Assembly: GCA_045863035.1 (NCBI GenBank)
Contig: BTUV01000005.1
Coordinates: forward strand, 60,000 to 123,999
Reading direction: 5' to 3'
DNA length: 64,000 nt
From: H2-BAC3 sp045863035
GTDB taxonomy: Bacteria; Bacteroidota; Ignavibacteria; Ignavibacteriales; Ignavibacteriaceae
The notes below the pieces were generated by a model. That model had not been told where the DNA came from. It saw only the letters and a list, made by a program, of their open reading frames with translations, and ran no database searches. Each line of letters opens with the position of its first letter. Positions within the stretch are counted from its first letter, which is position 1. This document shows positions 42,870 through 51,859 of this stretch, one piece after another. The translations under genes were made by a program, and so were the position numbers.

Positions 42870-43607
42870 TTGAAGCAAAAATTTATATTTGCAGGCATAG
42901 TTCTCCTTCTTCTCATCACAGGAGAAATAATTGCCCTGCCGCGACTTCTCCCTTCGCTTAGTTCCGTTTTTTCTGCTCTTGAAACACTTTACAGCAGCTA
43001 TGATCTTTTATTTCATTCCTTTTACAGTATAACCACTGTTGTTTCAAATCTGATTATTTCGAATATCATATTATCCTTTCTGATGCCTGCCTATATCGGG
43101 TCAAGACTTCAGAAAGGGGAATTAAAGTTAATCCCTGTCGGAATAATTTCTGTCGGTATCTTTTTTACAGGTTTATATATCCTGTTTGTTTTTCCGCTGC
43201 AGCATCTGGCGCTATCAGTAATGCTTTTCCCGGTTTCTCTCGTATTAAGTTACAATAATATGGTAAATGAACTTAACGGCATTCGCGGAAGTATGGGGGA
43301 CTTTTACACATCACTTACCGGCGATCGGGATACTGTGTATGTGTCTTTAGCAGGATCATTAATGAAAGGCAGGATTTTTACCAATATTCATGATATTCTT
43401 AACTCACTCTGGATGTGGCTCCTGCTTTTTGAATTTTTGTCTGATTATGGTAAAGGACTTGGTTATCTGATAAAAATCGGATATGAATACTGGAGTCTGC
43501 CGGTGATGACCGCGGCATTACTATATACAGTAGCTTTTATCTGGCTGGCGAATCTTCTTATGGATGTCTTGATTTATGCAGTGAAATTGCGGCGGCTGAA
43601 AGGTTAG
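42870..43607 (+). CDS. Divergent ABC transporter permease-like protein
   Basis: I start this at TTG 42870, with AAGGAAGG five bases upstream; the frame is open further back, but that would run through the terminator stem. The 245-residue protein has about six helices. LLPSLSSVFSALETLYSS near the N-terminus and the loop YNNMVNELNGIRGSMGD recall the SsuC/TauC (NitT/TauT-type) permeases, but the family EAA loop is not clear. It is paired with the degenerate ATPase gene 1 bp downstream. No binding protein is nearby, so substrate and even transport function are uncertain. Confidence 0.5.
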   Translation: MKQKFIFAGIVLLLLITGEIIALPRLLPSLSSVFSALETLYSSYDLLFHSFYSITTVVSNLIISNIILSFLMPAYIGSRLQKGELKLIPVGIISVGIFFTGLYILFVFPLQHLALSVMLFPVSLVLSYNNMVNELNGIRGSMGDFYTSLTGDRDTVYVSLAGSLMKGRIFTNIHDILNSLWMWLLLFEFLSDYGKGLGYLIKIGYEYWSLPVMTAALLYTVAFIWLANLLMDVLIYAVKLRRLKG

Positions 43608-43608
43608 T

Positions 43609-44337
43609 ATGAAAATCAGTCTGAATAATCTTAGTTTTTCTTATCAAAACAGCATTGGCATTTCACGGAGTGTGATTAACGGTGTCACGCAAAATTTTGA
43701 ATGGGAAAGTGGCAAGCAAATTGCCGGACTTTTGCTCCCATTCGGCGGGGGTAAATCTTCACTTCTTAGAATTGCAGCCGGGCTTATTTCCCCTGATTCA
43801 GGCAGTTGCGTAATAACAGGAGACGGAGAAAAAACAGCAAAAGCGGTGTATATACCCCCTCAACCCTGCAGCGCCGGCTGGCTTTCATTCGAAGATCAGG
43901 TGAAGTTAATGCTTCCCTCAATGAAAAATCAGACTTCAGTGAAAGAAACTGCTGAACTCTGCGGTATTGACGGATATGAAAACCACATTCCCGCCGAGCA
44001 GAGCGGGGCCTTCCGGCTAAGAGTTCAACTGGCACTTGCTATCATGAGCGGGGCAGAGGTAATTCTGATTGACGACCCGTTTACCGCGCTTATGCCGCAG
44101 ATTAAGGACCATTTGTTCGGTGATCTGAGAGAAATTATTGCAAAAAGTAAAACAGCGTTATTTTTTGCAACCTCAGGACTGGGTGACGCAGCTCAGCTTA
44201 CTGACAAACTATATATATTCAACCGGCTTGACGGATCTTTACCTGAGGTCCTTGATACTTCATCATGGACAAGATTAACAATGCGGGCAGAACAAAATGC
44301 TTTGCTCAACAGTTTACCATCAAATATCAGATATTAA
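43609..44337 (+). CDS. Degenerate ABC ATPase-like protein
   Basis: The fold is an ABC nucleotide-binding domain, but key motifs are altered. The Walker A is LPFGGGKSSL, with Leu for the first Gly. The ABC signature LSGGQ is QSGAF. The Walker B is VILIDDPFTAL, with the catalytic Glu changed to Asp. The H-loop His is Ser (ATSGLGDA). ATP may still bind, but hydrolysis is doubtful. The gene follows the permease-like gene by 1 bp, so the pair probably works together, perhaps with a different energy source or as a regulatory complex. Confidence 0.7.
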   Translation: MKISLNNLSFSYQNSIGISRSVINGVTQNFEWESGKQIAGLLLPFGGGKSSLLRIAAGLISPDSGSCVITGDGEKTAKAVYIPPQPCSAGWLSFEDQVKLMLPSMKNQTSVKETAELCGIDGYENHIPAEQSGAFRLRVQLALAIMSGAEVILIDDPFTALMPQIKDHLFGDLREIIAKSKTALFFATSGLGDAAQLTDKLYIFNRLDGSLPEVLDTSSWTRLTMRAEQNALLNSLPSNIRY

Positions 44338-44343
44338 TCAATC

Positions 44344-45885
44344 ATGAAAAACAAGATTGACGGTCTTCTGGCAAAGAGGGAAGAAGCGCTGCAAGGTGCA
44401 GGCGAAGAACGGATTAAACAACAGCATGATAAGGGAAAGCTTACCGCACGCGAGCGTCTTGAAATTTTACTCGACCCTGACTCATTTGAAGAAACTGATA
44501 TGTTCGTCTCACAAAGATCAACTGATTTTGGTCTTGAAAAGGTTGCAATTCCGGGTGATGGTGTTGTAACCGGATTCGGAAAAATTGGCGGTCGTGATGT
44601 AGCAGTCTTCAGCCAGGATTTTACGGTGTTGGGAGGTTCTCTTTCAGAGACAAATGCAGAGAAGATCTGCAAAATCATGGAAACTGCCATGCGAATAGGT
44701 GTGCCCGTTATCGGTCTTAATGATTCAGGAGGGGCAAGAATTCAGGAGGGGGTAGTTAGTCTCGGCGGTTATGCTGATATCTTCCTTCGTAATACACTTG
44801 CAAGCGGTGTTATTCCGCAAATTTCAGTTGTTCTTGGACCATGCGCCGGCGGTGCGGTTTATTCCCCGGCAATTACTGATTTTGTTTTTATGGTGCGGGA
44901 CACCAGCTATATGTTTGTAACCGGTCCGAATGTGGTGAAGACTGTTACCCATGAAGTTGTTTCTTCTGAAGAGTTAGGTGGCGCTGACACTCACGCGACA
45001 AAAAGCGGGGTAGCTCATTTTGTTTATGACAATGAAGTTGAAACACTACTGAACGTTCGCCGCCTGATGGAATATATACCTTCTAATTTTATGGACCCGG
45101 CACCCGTCAGGAATTTTAAGAAAAAGGGAAATGAGATAAAACAAAAACTCAATGCAATTATTCCTGAAGGTTCTGATAAACCCTATGACATGAAAGAGGT
45201 AATTGCGGAAATAATTGATGACGAGTTTTTTGAGGTACATTCTACATTTGCTCCCAATATTATTACCGGTTTCGCTCATCTTGGGGGGCAGTCTGTTGGT
45301 ATTGTTGCTAATCAGCCCTCCGTGTTAGCCGGAGTGTTAGATATAAATGCCTCTATAAAAGGAGCCCGTTTTGTAAGATTTTGTGATGCCTTCGGGATAC
45401 CCCTTTTAGTCTTAGAAGATGTACCTGGCTTTCTTCCTGGAACAGAACAGGAATGGAATGGTATAATAAGGAACGGTGCAAAACTTCTTTATGCGTTTTG
45501 TGAAGCGACCGTGCCTAAAATTACAGTAATCACCAGGAAGGCATACGGCGGCGCGTATGATGTTATGAACTCGAAACATATACGCGGAGATTATAATTAT
45601 GCGTGGCCTTCGGCAGAAATTGCAGTTATGGGCCCCAAAGGCGCTGTTGAGATAATTTTTAAGAAGGAAATTGCCTCAGCGGATGACCCGGTCGCGGAAT
45701 TTCACAAAAAAGTTGAAGACTATACGGCAAAATTTGCTAATCCTTACATTGCGGCCGCCCGCGGCTATATTGATGAGGTGATCATTCCCGCTGAGACCCG
45801 GAAAAAGCTGATTTTTGCCTTCGGTTTGCTTAAAAACAAAGTTGACCGGATTCCGAAGAAAAAACATGGAAATATCCCCCTTTAA
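44344..45885 (+). CDS. Acyl-CoA carboxylase carboxyltransferase subunit
   Basis: This is a propionyl/methylmalonyl-CoA-type carboxyltransferase of 513 residues. The N-terminal half holds KLTARERLEILLDPDSFEE, FSQDFTVLGGSLSE, GLNDSGGARIQEGV and LGPCAGGAVYSPA; the C-terminal half holds VANQPSVLAGVLDINASIKG, LVLEDVPGFLPGTEQE and VITRKAYGGAYDVM. It could be PccB or the methylmalonyl-CoA decarboxylase alpha subunit. A biotin protein and biotin carboxylase are not in the window, though bioY shows biotin uptake. It starts 6 bp after the ABC gene. Confidence 0.88.
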   Translation: MKNKIDGLLAKREEALQGAGEERIKQQHDKGKLTARERLEILLDPDSFEETDMFVSQRSTDFGLEKVAIPGDGVVTGFGKIGGRDVAVFSQDFTVLGGSLSETNAEKICKIMETAMRIGVPVIGLNDSGGARIQEGVVSLGGYADIFLRNTLASGVIPQISVVLGPCAGGAVYSPAITDFVFMVRDTSYMFVTGPNVVKTVTHEVVSSEELGGADTHATKSGVAHFVYDNEVETLLNVRRLMEYIPSNFMDPAPVRNFKKKGNEIKQKLNAIIPEGSDKPYDMKEVIAEIIDDEFFEVHSTFAPNIITGFAHLGGQSVGIVANQPSVLAGVLDINASIKGARFVRFCDAFGIPLLVLEDVPGFLPGTEQEWNGIIRNGAKLLYAFCEATVPKITVITRKAYGGAYDVMNSKHIRGDYNYAWPSAEIAVMGPKGAVEIIFKKEIASADDPVAEFHKKVEDYTAKFANPYIAAARGYIDEVIIPAETRKKLIFAFGLLKNKVDRIPKKKHGNIPL

Positions 45886-45918
45886 TTCAATTTGACGGGG
45901 GACACATACTTTTTTGGT

Positions 45919-45949
45919 TTTGCATTACCGTTATTTATAATTATATTGC
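45919..45949 (+). promoter_or_regulatory. Candidate Bacteroidota-type promoter for the LysM transglycosylase gene
   Basis: TTTG at 45919-45922, exactly 19 bases, then TATATTGC at 45942-45949 fits TTTG-N19-TAnnTTTG with mismatches only in the last two positions. It leaves a leader of about 30 bases before the ATG, and AGAGAGGAG supplies the ribosome site. Confidence 0.45.
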
Positions 45950-45988
45950 GAAATTAACAGAAAAATAACCTAACAGAGAGGAGATTCG

Positions 45989-48538
45989 ATGATCTCAAAT
46001 CTCAAACTACTTGTGATTGCCTCTTTATTGTCCGTGGGGTTTATAGCATGCACGGGTACTAAAGAGACAACCGTTACAGTTGAGACCAAGGAGGAAATCC
46101 CTGTAATTCAAAAGGTTGATATTGTCGGTGAATTGCTTGAGCAGGCCCGTCAGTATTACACCATTGCTTTACAGAAACAAGCTGTAAACAGCACCCTTGA
46201 GGCCATTACTCAATATGAGAATGCCCTCAAAACTATTACTACCCTTAGTTACTATCCGTCTATTGACTCCAATGCAGCTTATGATGAGCTGGCAGTAAGT
46301 ATTTGGGACGATTATCAGAAGTTTATCGAAAATCTTTCTGAACTTCCGACAAACGTTTCACTTGGAGCTTATGAGGAGTGGATTGCCCGTACCAACCCTG
46401 CTGTTGACCAGGCCATCGAAAGTCTGGACCCCGTTCTTAACCCAAGCCAGACTGTAGATATTCCGGCAGAAATTGCTCTTGAAACCAATCCAATTGTTGA
46501 CAAATGGATGGAGTTTTACACAGGGCGCGGTAAGAAATTTCTTACTATGTGGATGGCGCGATCCGGTAAATTCTTTCCCATGATGAAAAGGATATTTGAG
46601 GAAGAAGGAGTTCCCAGTCAGCTTCTGTATCTCAGTATGATTGAAAGCGGATTGAACCCCACCGCCCGTTCACGAGTGGGAGCAGTCGGTCTCTGGCAGT
46701 TTATGAAAGCAACCGGCTCTCTCTATGGTTTGCAGACAAACTTATATATTGATGAACGCCGTGACCCGGAAAAAGCAACACGTGCAGCCGCCCGTCATCT
46801 TCGCGACTTATACAGAAATCTTGATGACTGGTATCTTGCGCTTGCTTCTTATAATGCCGGAGAAGGACGGATTAACCGAGCCATCAGAAAATCCGGTTCA
46901 AGAAATTTCTGGACGATTATCAAATATCTTCCAAAAGAAACACGGAACTACGTCCCCCAATATATTGCCGTCTGTCTTATTGCGTATGACATGGAAAAAT
47001 ATGGATTTAACGGCATTGAGTATCAGACACCAAATGAATTTGATGTTGTAAAGGTTAACGAAGCCATTGATATGCAATTCCTTGCAGTCGGGGCAGGTAC
47101 AAGTGTTGAAATTCTTTCAGATTTAAACCCGGAATTAACGCAGTCATGTTCTCCGGCTAATTATCCGGGCGGGTATTCCTTAAAAGTACCCAAAGGAACT
47201 TCCAAACTGCTGGCTGCAAATCTGCAGAACGTTCCGGAAGATGCAAAAAAGAAAGTAATAGTTCACGTTGTTAAAAAAGGTGAATCTGTTAAGTCTATCG
47301 CGGCGAATTATGGCATTACTGTTAATGAACTTACCGATGCAAATAATATTTCAGCAAAAGCAAAGCTCAAAAGAGGTGCAAATCTCAGGATACCGCTGAA
47401 GGTACGTTATTCAGACGTTTCACTCGCTGCCCAGTCTGAGGATGAAATTTCTGCCGATGATTCAACCCCTTCGACTTCGTATGTTAGTCCTTACGCTCAA
47501 CTTGCAGGCGATTTACCAAATGAACCGGATGAAAGCGGAGAACCTGAGGAAACCGGAAGCGACGTGGCATCCATCCCGGTACCGGACGGAAAAACTGAGG
47601 TTGGATATACCGTTAAATCGAATGATAACCTGAGCCGGATTGCTGAATTGTTTGATGTCCGTGTTATTGACATACGTAACTGGAATGATTTAGCTTATAA
47701 CAGAAAAATAAAGCCGGGTATAAAACTCCGCATTTTTGTTCCGGAAGAAAAGAAAGATTATTATGCTTCGCTTGAGACACAAAGTGAAACGGAGAAACTC
47801 AGCAAACCAAAAACAATATCTTCGGTTTCTTCATTTTATTATCAGGTAAAAAAGGGGGAAACGCTTTCAAAAATTTCGAGCAAGTTTAACGTTTCAGTCA
47901 GCGAACTGAAACAATGGAATAAGCTGAAATCTAGCCGGGTGAACCGCGGACAGCGCCTCAAGATATATACTTCAAAACACAGCGATGAGATTCTTGCGGT
48001 TAAAGATCAGACCCGTGAAGTGAAAAAGAAGGATCTGAAGTATAAAGTTAAAAGAGGCGATAATCTTGGAAGTATTGCCCTGAAATACGGTGTTACGACT
48101 GCTAATCTGAAAGCATGGAATAACCTTGCAGGAGATGATATCAGAATCGGGCAGGTTCTCGATATTACCACAAATGATAAATCATCCAGCATGGGTGATG
48201 TATCTGCCAACAAAAATACCACTCTGAATAATTATACGGTGAAGAAGGGTGATACGATTGGCGAAATTGCTGAAAAATTCGGGGTAAGCACTACCTCCAT
48301 TAAGAAGTGGAACTCCCTGAAATCAAACACAGTAAAAATCGGGCAGAAGCTGAAGATATATACATCTTCATCCGCTAAGAATAACGGCAGCGCCGGACCG
48401 GTTAAGCATGTGGTCAGGTCAGGTGAATCTTTATATACAATTGCAAAAAAATATAATGTGACGGTTGATTCCATCCGTCAGAAAAATGATCTGCTCTCTG
48501 AAAATATTAAGCCAGGGCAGACTTTAGTAATTAATTAA
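45989..48538 (+). CDS. mltD: MltD-like membrane-bound lytic transglycosylase with six LysM repeats
   Basis: The lipobox GFIAC gives a lipid-anchored N-terminus. A helical region is followed by an SLT domain (residues about 190-330) with the catalytic Glu in LYLSMIESGLNPTARS, SRVGAVGLWQFMKATG, and LALASYNAGEGRINRAI. Then six LysM repeats follow (opening VIVHVVKKGESV, VGYTVKSNDNL, FYYQVKKGETL, LKYKVKRGDNL, NNYTVKKGDTI, VKHVVRSGESL), separated by Ser-rich linkers. The enzyme cleaves glycan strands to 1,6-anhydro-muropeptides. E. coli MltD has two LysM; six is a clear expansion. At 849 residues it is the longest gene here. The TPP riboswitch follows directly. Confidence 0.93.
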   Translation: MISNLKLLVIASLLSVGFIACTGTKETTVTVETKEEIPVIQKVDIVGELLEQARQYYTIALQKQAVNSTLEAITQYENALKTITTLSYYPSIDSNAAYDELAVSIWDDYQKFIENLSELPTNVSLGAYEEWIARTNPAVDQAIESLDPVLNPSQTVDIPAEIALETNPIVDKWMEFYTGRGKKFLTMWMARSGKFFPMMKRIFEEEGVPSQLLYLSMIESGLNPTARSRVGAVGLWQFMKATGSLYGLQTNLYIDERRDPEKATRAAARHLRDLYRNLDDWYLALASYNAGEGRINRAIRKSGSRNFWTIIKYLPKETRNYVPQYIAVCLIAYDMEKYGFNGIEYQTPNEFDVVKVNEAIDMQFLAVGAGTSVEILSDLNPELTQSCSPANYPGGYSLKVPKGTSKLLAANLQNVPEDAKKKVIVHVVKKGESVKSIAANYGITVNELTDANNISAKAKLKRGANLRIPLKVRYSDVSLAAQSEDEISADDSTPSTSYVSPYAQLAGDLPNEPDESGEPEETGSDVASIPVPDGKTEVGYTVKSNDNLSRIAELFDVRVIDIRNWNDLAYNRKIKPGIKLRIFVPEEKKDYYASLETQSETEKLSKPKTISSVSSFYYQVKKGETLSKISSKFNVSVSELKQWNKLKSSRVNRGQRLKIYTSKHSDEILAVKDQTREVKKKDLKYKVKRGDNLGSIALKYGVTTANLKAWNNLAGDDIRIGQVLDITTNDKSSSMGDVSANKNTTLNNYTVKKGDTIGEIAEKFGVSTTSIKKWNSLKSNTVKIGQKLKIYTSSSAKNNGSAGPVKHVVRSGESLYTIAKKYNVTVDSIRQKNDLLSENIKPGQTLVIN

Positions 48539-48555
48539 CGTTCTTTAAATGTTGT

Positions 48556-48644
48556 GCCGTTAGGGGTGCCTGCTCTGACGTAAAAGCGGGCTGAGAAAAT
48601 ACCCTTAGAACCTGAACCGGTTAATACCGGCGTAGGGAAACGAC
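48556..48644 (+). ncRNA. TPP riboswitch (THI element)
   Basis: The conserved core is present: TAGGGGTGCC at 48561, GGGCTGAGAAAATACCC in the P2/P3 region, AACCTGAACCGGTTAATACC at 48609-48628 and CGTAGGGA at 48631. P1 is formed by CGTT 48558-48561 with AACG 48639-48642. Downstream, CCGGAGAAAA (48644-48653) pairs with TTTTCTGCGG (48660-48669), and a weak GGCC hairpin runs into T6 at 48688. The platform could act by termination or by hiding the AGGAG before the ATG at 48718. It controls the thiamine receptor operon. Confidence 0.95.
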
Positions 48645-48717
48645 CGGAGAAAATCATTCTTTTCTGCGGCCTTTCGCATTAACGGCCTTTTTTGTTACCA
48701 GCAAATCAGGAGTAATC

Positions 48718-51210
48718 ATGAAAAGTATGATTTTTTTCATACTGTTGTCTATTGCATTGCAGTCGCAGCAGCCCACTATAATTTCAGGTTCTGTTTGTGA
48801 CGCAGAATCCGGAAACCCGCTCGCCTCCGCATCTATTTTATTAAAAGGAAAAACTATCGGGGCTGTAACTGACAGCAAAGGGGATTTTTCCATTACCGCG
48901 CAGATTACAAATAGCGATACGCTGCTTGTATCATACCTTGGATATCAGAAAAAGTTCATCCCGGTTTCACAGTTGAAGCCGGATGTAAGACTCGATGTGA
49001 AATTAACCCGCACCTTATTGAGCTCGCAAAGTATATATGTGACTGCTGCAGTCGGTGATAAGGACCAAAACCCGGCTGTTCTTGAAGAATTGAGCAAGAG
49101 TGAAATTCAAAAGAACTATTCTGTGCAGGATGTGCCCGAATATCTTTCCTCACTTCCATCGGTAAGTTTTTATTCAGATAATGGCGGTTCTGTTGGTTAT
49201 AACTATCTGAGTATCCGCGGATTTGATCAGAGACGGATTGCAGTTTCTATTAACGGAATACCACAAAATGATCCGGAGGATCATAATGTGTACTGGATTA
49301 ATTTTTCGGATATATTATCAGGAACAGATTTGGTCGCGGTTCAGAGAGGTTCAGGGGGAGGTATTTCCGGGTATCCGGCTATTGGCGGAGCGGTAAACCT
49401 GATAACTGCGTCAAATTCTGAAAAGCCGTTTACTTATTTACGGACCGGTTTTGGGAGTTTTAATACGAAAAAACTTTCAATTGAATCTGCCAGCGGAATC
49501 TTTAATAAGAAAAGCTCTTTATATGTAAAATTATCTCAGATTTCATCTTCAGGGTACAGAGATAAGTCATTCGCCAAGTTAAACTCTTATTATCTTTCTT
49601 ATCAGCAGTTTGATCAAAAGCTGGTGACGCAGATTAATGTTTACGGCGGAATACTGGAAGACGGGCTTGTCTATACCGGATTACCAAAATTCGCGGTACA
49701 GGATAAAAACTTACGCAGGAAGAATTATTCATATTGGGAATCAGACAATTCGCAGTTTACCTGGATAACAGAAAGACGATCCGGTGAGATTGAGAATTTT
49801 TCGCAGCCCCATTATGAGGTATTGAATGAATATCAGTTCTCGGAGAATCTTAAACTCAATTCAGCGTTATTCTTAGTCACCGGAAATGGTTTCTTTGATT
49901 TTGATGCATCTTGGGCGCCAATTTCATATTTCAGAGTGGCTAATATACCCGGGTTTCCATCTTCATTAGACCCTGATACTATATATTCGCCAAACTCGAT
50001 AGTACGAGCTATGGTTGAGAATGTACAATATGGCTGGATACCGCGTGTTTCTTATAAACATAAGGATGGTGAGTTTATTTCCGGATTAGAACTGAGAAAG
50101 CATAATTCGCTGCATTGGGGTTCACTCCGCTACGCGGATAACCTTCCCGCAGGAATTCCTCAGGAATGGAAGTATTACAGTTACCGGGGAGGGAAAGATA
50201 TTGTTAATTTTTTTATTTATGAAAAGTATAAACTGAGCGATAAAATTACTTTGCAGGGGGAGCTTCAGGCAGCGTACAATAAGTATCACTTAAATGAGGA
50301 AGATTTTGTAAATAATAATTTATCGTTACATAATCTCTTTCTAAATGGAAGAGCAGGTGTCTATTATAGTTTTTCTGAGCAACACGGATTTCATATGACG
50401 GCAGCAAGAGTGAGCCGTGAGCCGAGGTTAAAGGAGTATTATGATGCTGCTGAGTCAAGCGGGGGAGCTGTTCCTCAGTTTCAGCAGAGAACTGATGGTT
50501 CGTATGACTGGAATAATCCATTCGTCAAACCGGAAACCATGAATGCTTTTGATTTCGGATATAATTTCAAAAACCGACTGTTTGACGGCGGGGTTAATCT
50601 TTACGCAATGTTTTTTACAGATGAAATTGTAAAGAACGGTGATCTGGACCGTTTCGGACAGCCGCGCACAGGTAACATGAAATCAACCGAGCACATTGGG
50701 GCAGAATTTTATGGAATTTACAACCCGTTCTCTGGAATTAGTTTTATTGGTAACTTTACTGTCAGCAATGATAAAATTATTGAAGGTTATCGATTTGCTG
50801 ATCTTGCGTCCGGTGTGCAGAAAATTGATTTATCCGGCAACAAAATAGCCGGTTTCCCCGGATATCTTGCAAATGCCATCGTGCAGTATGAACAGTCCGG
50901 TATCTTTCTGCAGGCCTCTGCAAGGTTTTCCGGAAAAATCTATTCAGACAACTATGGTGACAAACTGAGCAATTTACTTCTGATTCACCCTGATCTTACG
51001 TCATACAAGGACAATGTGAATGATGAGTTTTTTACTTTAGGATTGTTTGCAAGCTGGTCATTTCCCATTTGGGAGGATGCCAGAGAATCAAGGTTGTATA
51101 TTCAGGTTAACAATGTCCTGAACAAACTCTATTCTGCATATTCTGTCGGAGGTGAGTTTTTCCCGGCAGCAGAAAGAAATTTCTTTATTGGAATTGAAGC
51201 AGGAATTTAA
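48718..51210 (+). CDS. TonB-dependent receptor, probably for thiamine
   Basis: A signal peptide (FFILLSIALQSQ) leads into a carboxypeptidase-regulatory-like domain (IISGSVCDAESGNPLASASI, DSKGDFSITAQ, VSYLGYQKKFIPV), then a plug (VQDVPEYLSSLPSVSFYSD, YLSIRGFDQRRIAVSINGIP, GSGGGISGYPAIGGAVNLIT) and a 22-strand barrel ending in RNFFIGIEAGI. It imports a scarce ligand through the outer membrane at the expense of TonB energy. Ligand is inferred from the TPP riboswitch just upstream and the thiamine pyrophosphokinase downstream. The 830 residues are usual for this class. Confidence 0.9.
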   Translation: MKSMIFFILLSIALQSQQPTIISGSVCDAESGNPLASASILLKGKTIGAVTDSKGDFSITAQITNSDTLLVSYLGYQKKFIPVSQLKPDVRLDVKLTRTLLSSQSIYVTAAVGDKDQNPAVLEELSKSEIQKNYSVQDVPEYLSSLPSVSFYSDNGGSVGYNYLSIRGFDQRRIAVSINGIPQNDPEDHNVYWINFSDILSGTDLVAVQRGSGGGISGYPAIGGAVNLITASNSEKPFTYLRTGFGSFNTKKLSIESASGIFNKKSSLYVKLSQISSSGYRDKSFAKLNSYYLSYQQFDQKLVTQINVYGGILEDGLVYTGLPKFAVQDKNLRRKNYSYWESDNSQFTWITERRSGEIENFSQPHYEVLNEYQFSENLKLNSALFLVTGNGFFDFDASWAPISYFRVANIPGFPSSLDPDTIYSPNSIVRAMVENVQYGWIPRVSYKHKDGEFISGLELRKHNSLHWGSLRYADNLPAGIPQEWKYYSYRGGKDIVNFFIYEKYKLSDKITLQGELQAAYNKYHLNEEDFVNNNLSLHNLFLNGRAGVYYSFSEQHGFHMTAARVSREPRLKEYYDAAESSGGAVPQFQQRTDGSYDWNNPFVKPETMNAFDFGYNFKNRLFDGGVNLYAMFFTDEIVKNGDLDRFGQPRTGNMKSTEHIGAEFYGIYNPFSGISFIGNFTVSNDKIIEGYRFADLASGVQKIDLSGNKIAGFPGYLANAIVQYEQSGIFLQASARFSGKIYSDNYGDKLSNLLLIHPDLTSYKDNVNDEFFTLGLFASWSFPIWEDARESRLYIQVNNVLNKLYSAYSVGGEFFPAAERNFFIGIEAGI

Positions 51211-51859
51211 GATTAAGAAAAAAGCAATTATAATTGGAAATGGCGAGCAGCCGCCTGAGGACCTCCTCAGAGCGGCTGTTGACTCCGGTTCGTATGAAAT
51301 TATTTGTGCTGATGGGGGGTACCACCATGCAGAACGGCTTGGAATTGTTCCTGATATCGTTCTTGGGGACATGGATTCACTCTCCGATGCGGAAATTTCC
51401 AAGATTGAAGGGAAAATTGCTGTCAGAAAATTTTCAGGGCAGAACGATACAGATGTTGAAAAAGCAATTATCTACTGCTATGAAAACAAAATAAAAGATA
51501 TATTGCTTTTTTCAGTTACAGGGAAATTAATTGACCATGAACTTTCTAATATTGTTCTTCTTTTCAGATACGCGCCATCGGTGCGGTTGAGGATTGTTGA
51601 TAATCACACAGTTCTTGAAGCGGTAACCGGTCGCGTTACGAGGATGGTTGGAACCGGTGCCCGTGTATCATTTTACGCGTTTCAGCATGAGCTTAATGTT
51701 ATGACGCAGGGTTTGCGATACCAACTGCCGGAAAACAAACTTATTTTTGGCAAACAGGAGAGCACCGGTAATATAGCTGAAAATGATTCCGTGAGTTTTG
51801 AAGTCACAGGGGGATATATGCTGCTTATTATTCCTGCGGAAGTAAAAGATTTGAAATGA
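51194..51859 (+). CDS. Thiamine pyrophosphokinase
   Basis: The enzyme transfers diphosphate from ATP to thiamine, giving TPP directly. Motifs are KKKAIIIGNGEQPP, YEIICADGGYHHAERLGI, PDIVLGDMDSL, the FSGQNDTDVEKAI segment, and LLFSVTGKLIDHELSNIVLL with the conserved HxLxN. The start is uncertain: TTG 51194 and GTG 51152 both lie inside the receptor gene, and the best family fit (KKKAIIIGNG) would be an ATT at 51212, which has AGGA at a good distance. The stop overlaps the symporter gene (ATGA). It makes imported thiamine usable. Confidence 0.92.
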   Translation: MKQEFKIKKKAIIIGNGEQPPEDLLRAAVDSGSYEIICADGGYHHAERLGIVPDIVLGDMDSLSDAEISKIEGKIAVRKFSGQNDTDVEKAIIYCYENKIKDILLFSVTGKLIDHELSNIVLLFRYAPSVRLRIVDNHTVLEAVTGRVTRMVGTGARVSFYAFQHELNVMTQGLRYQLPENKLIFGKQESTGNIAENDSVSFEVTGGYMLLIIPAEVKDLK

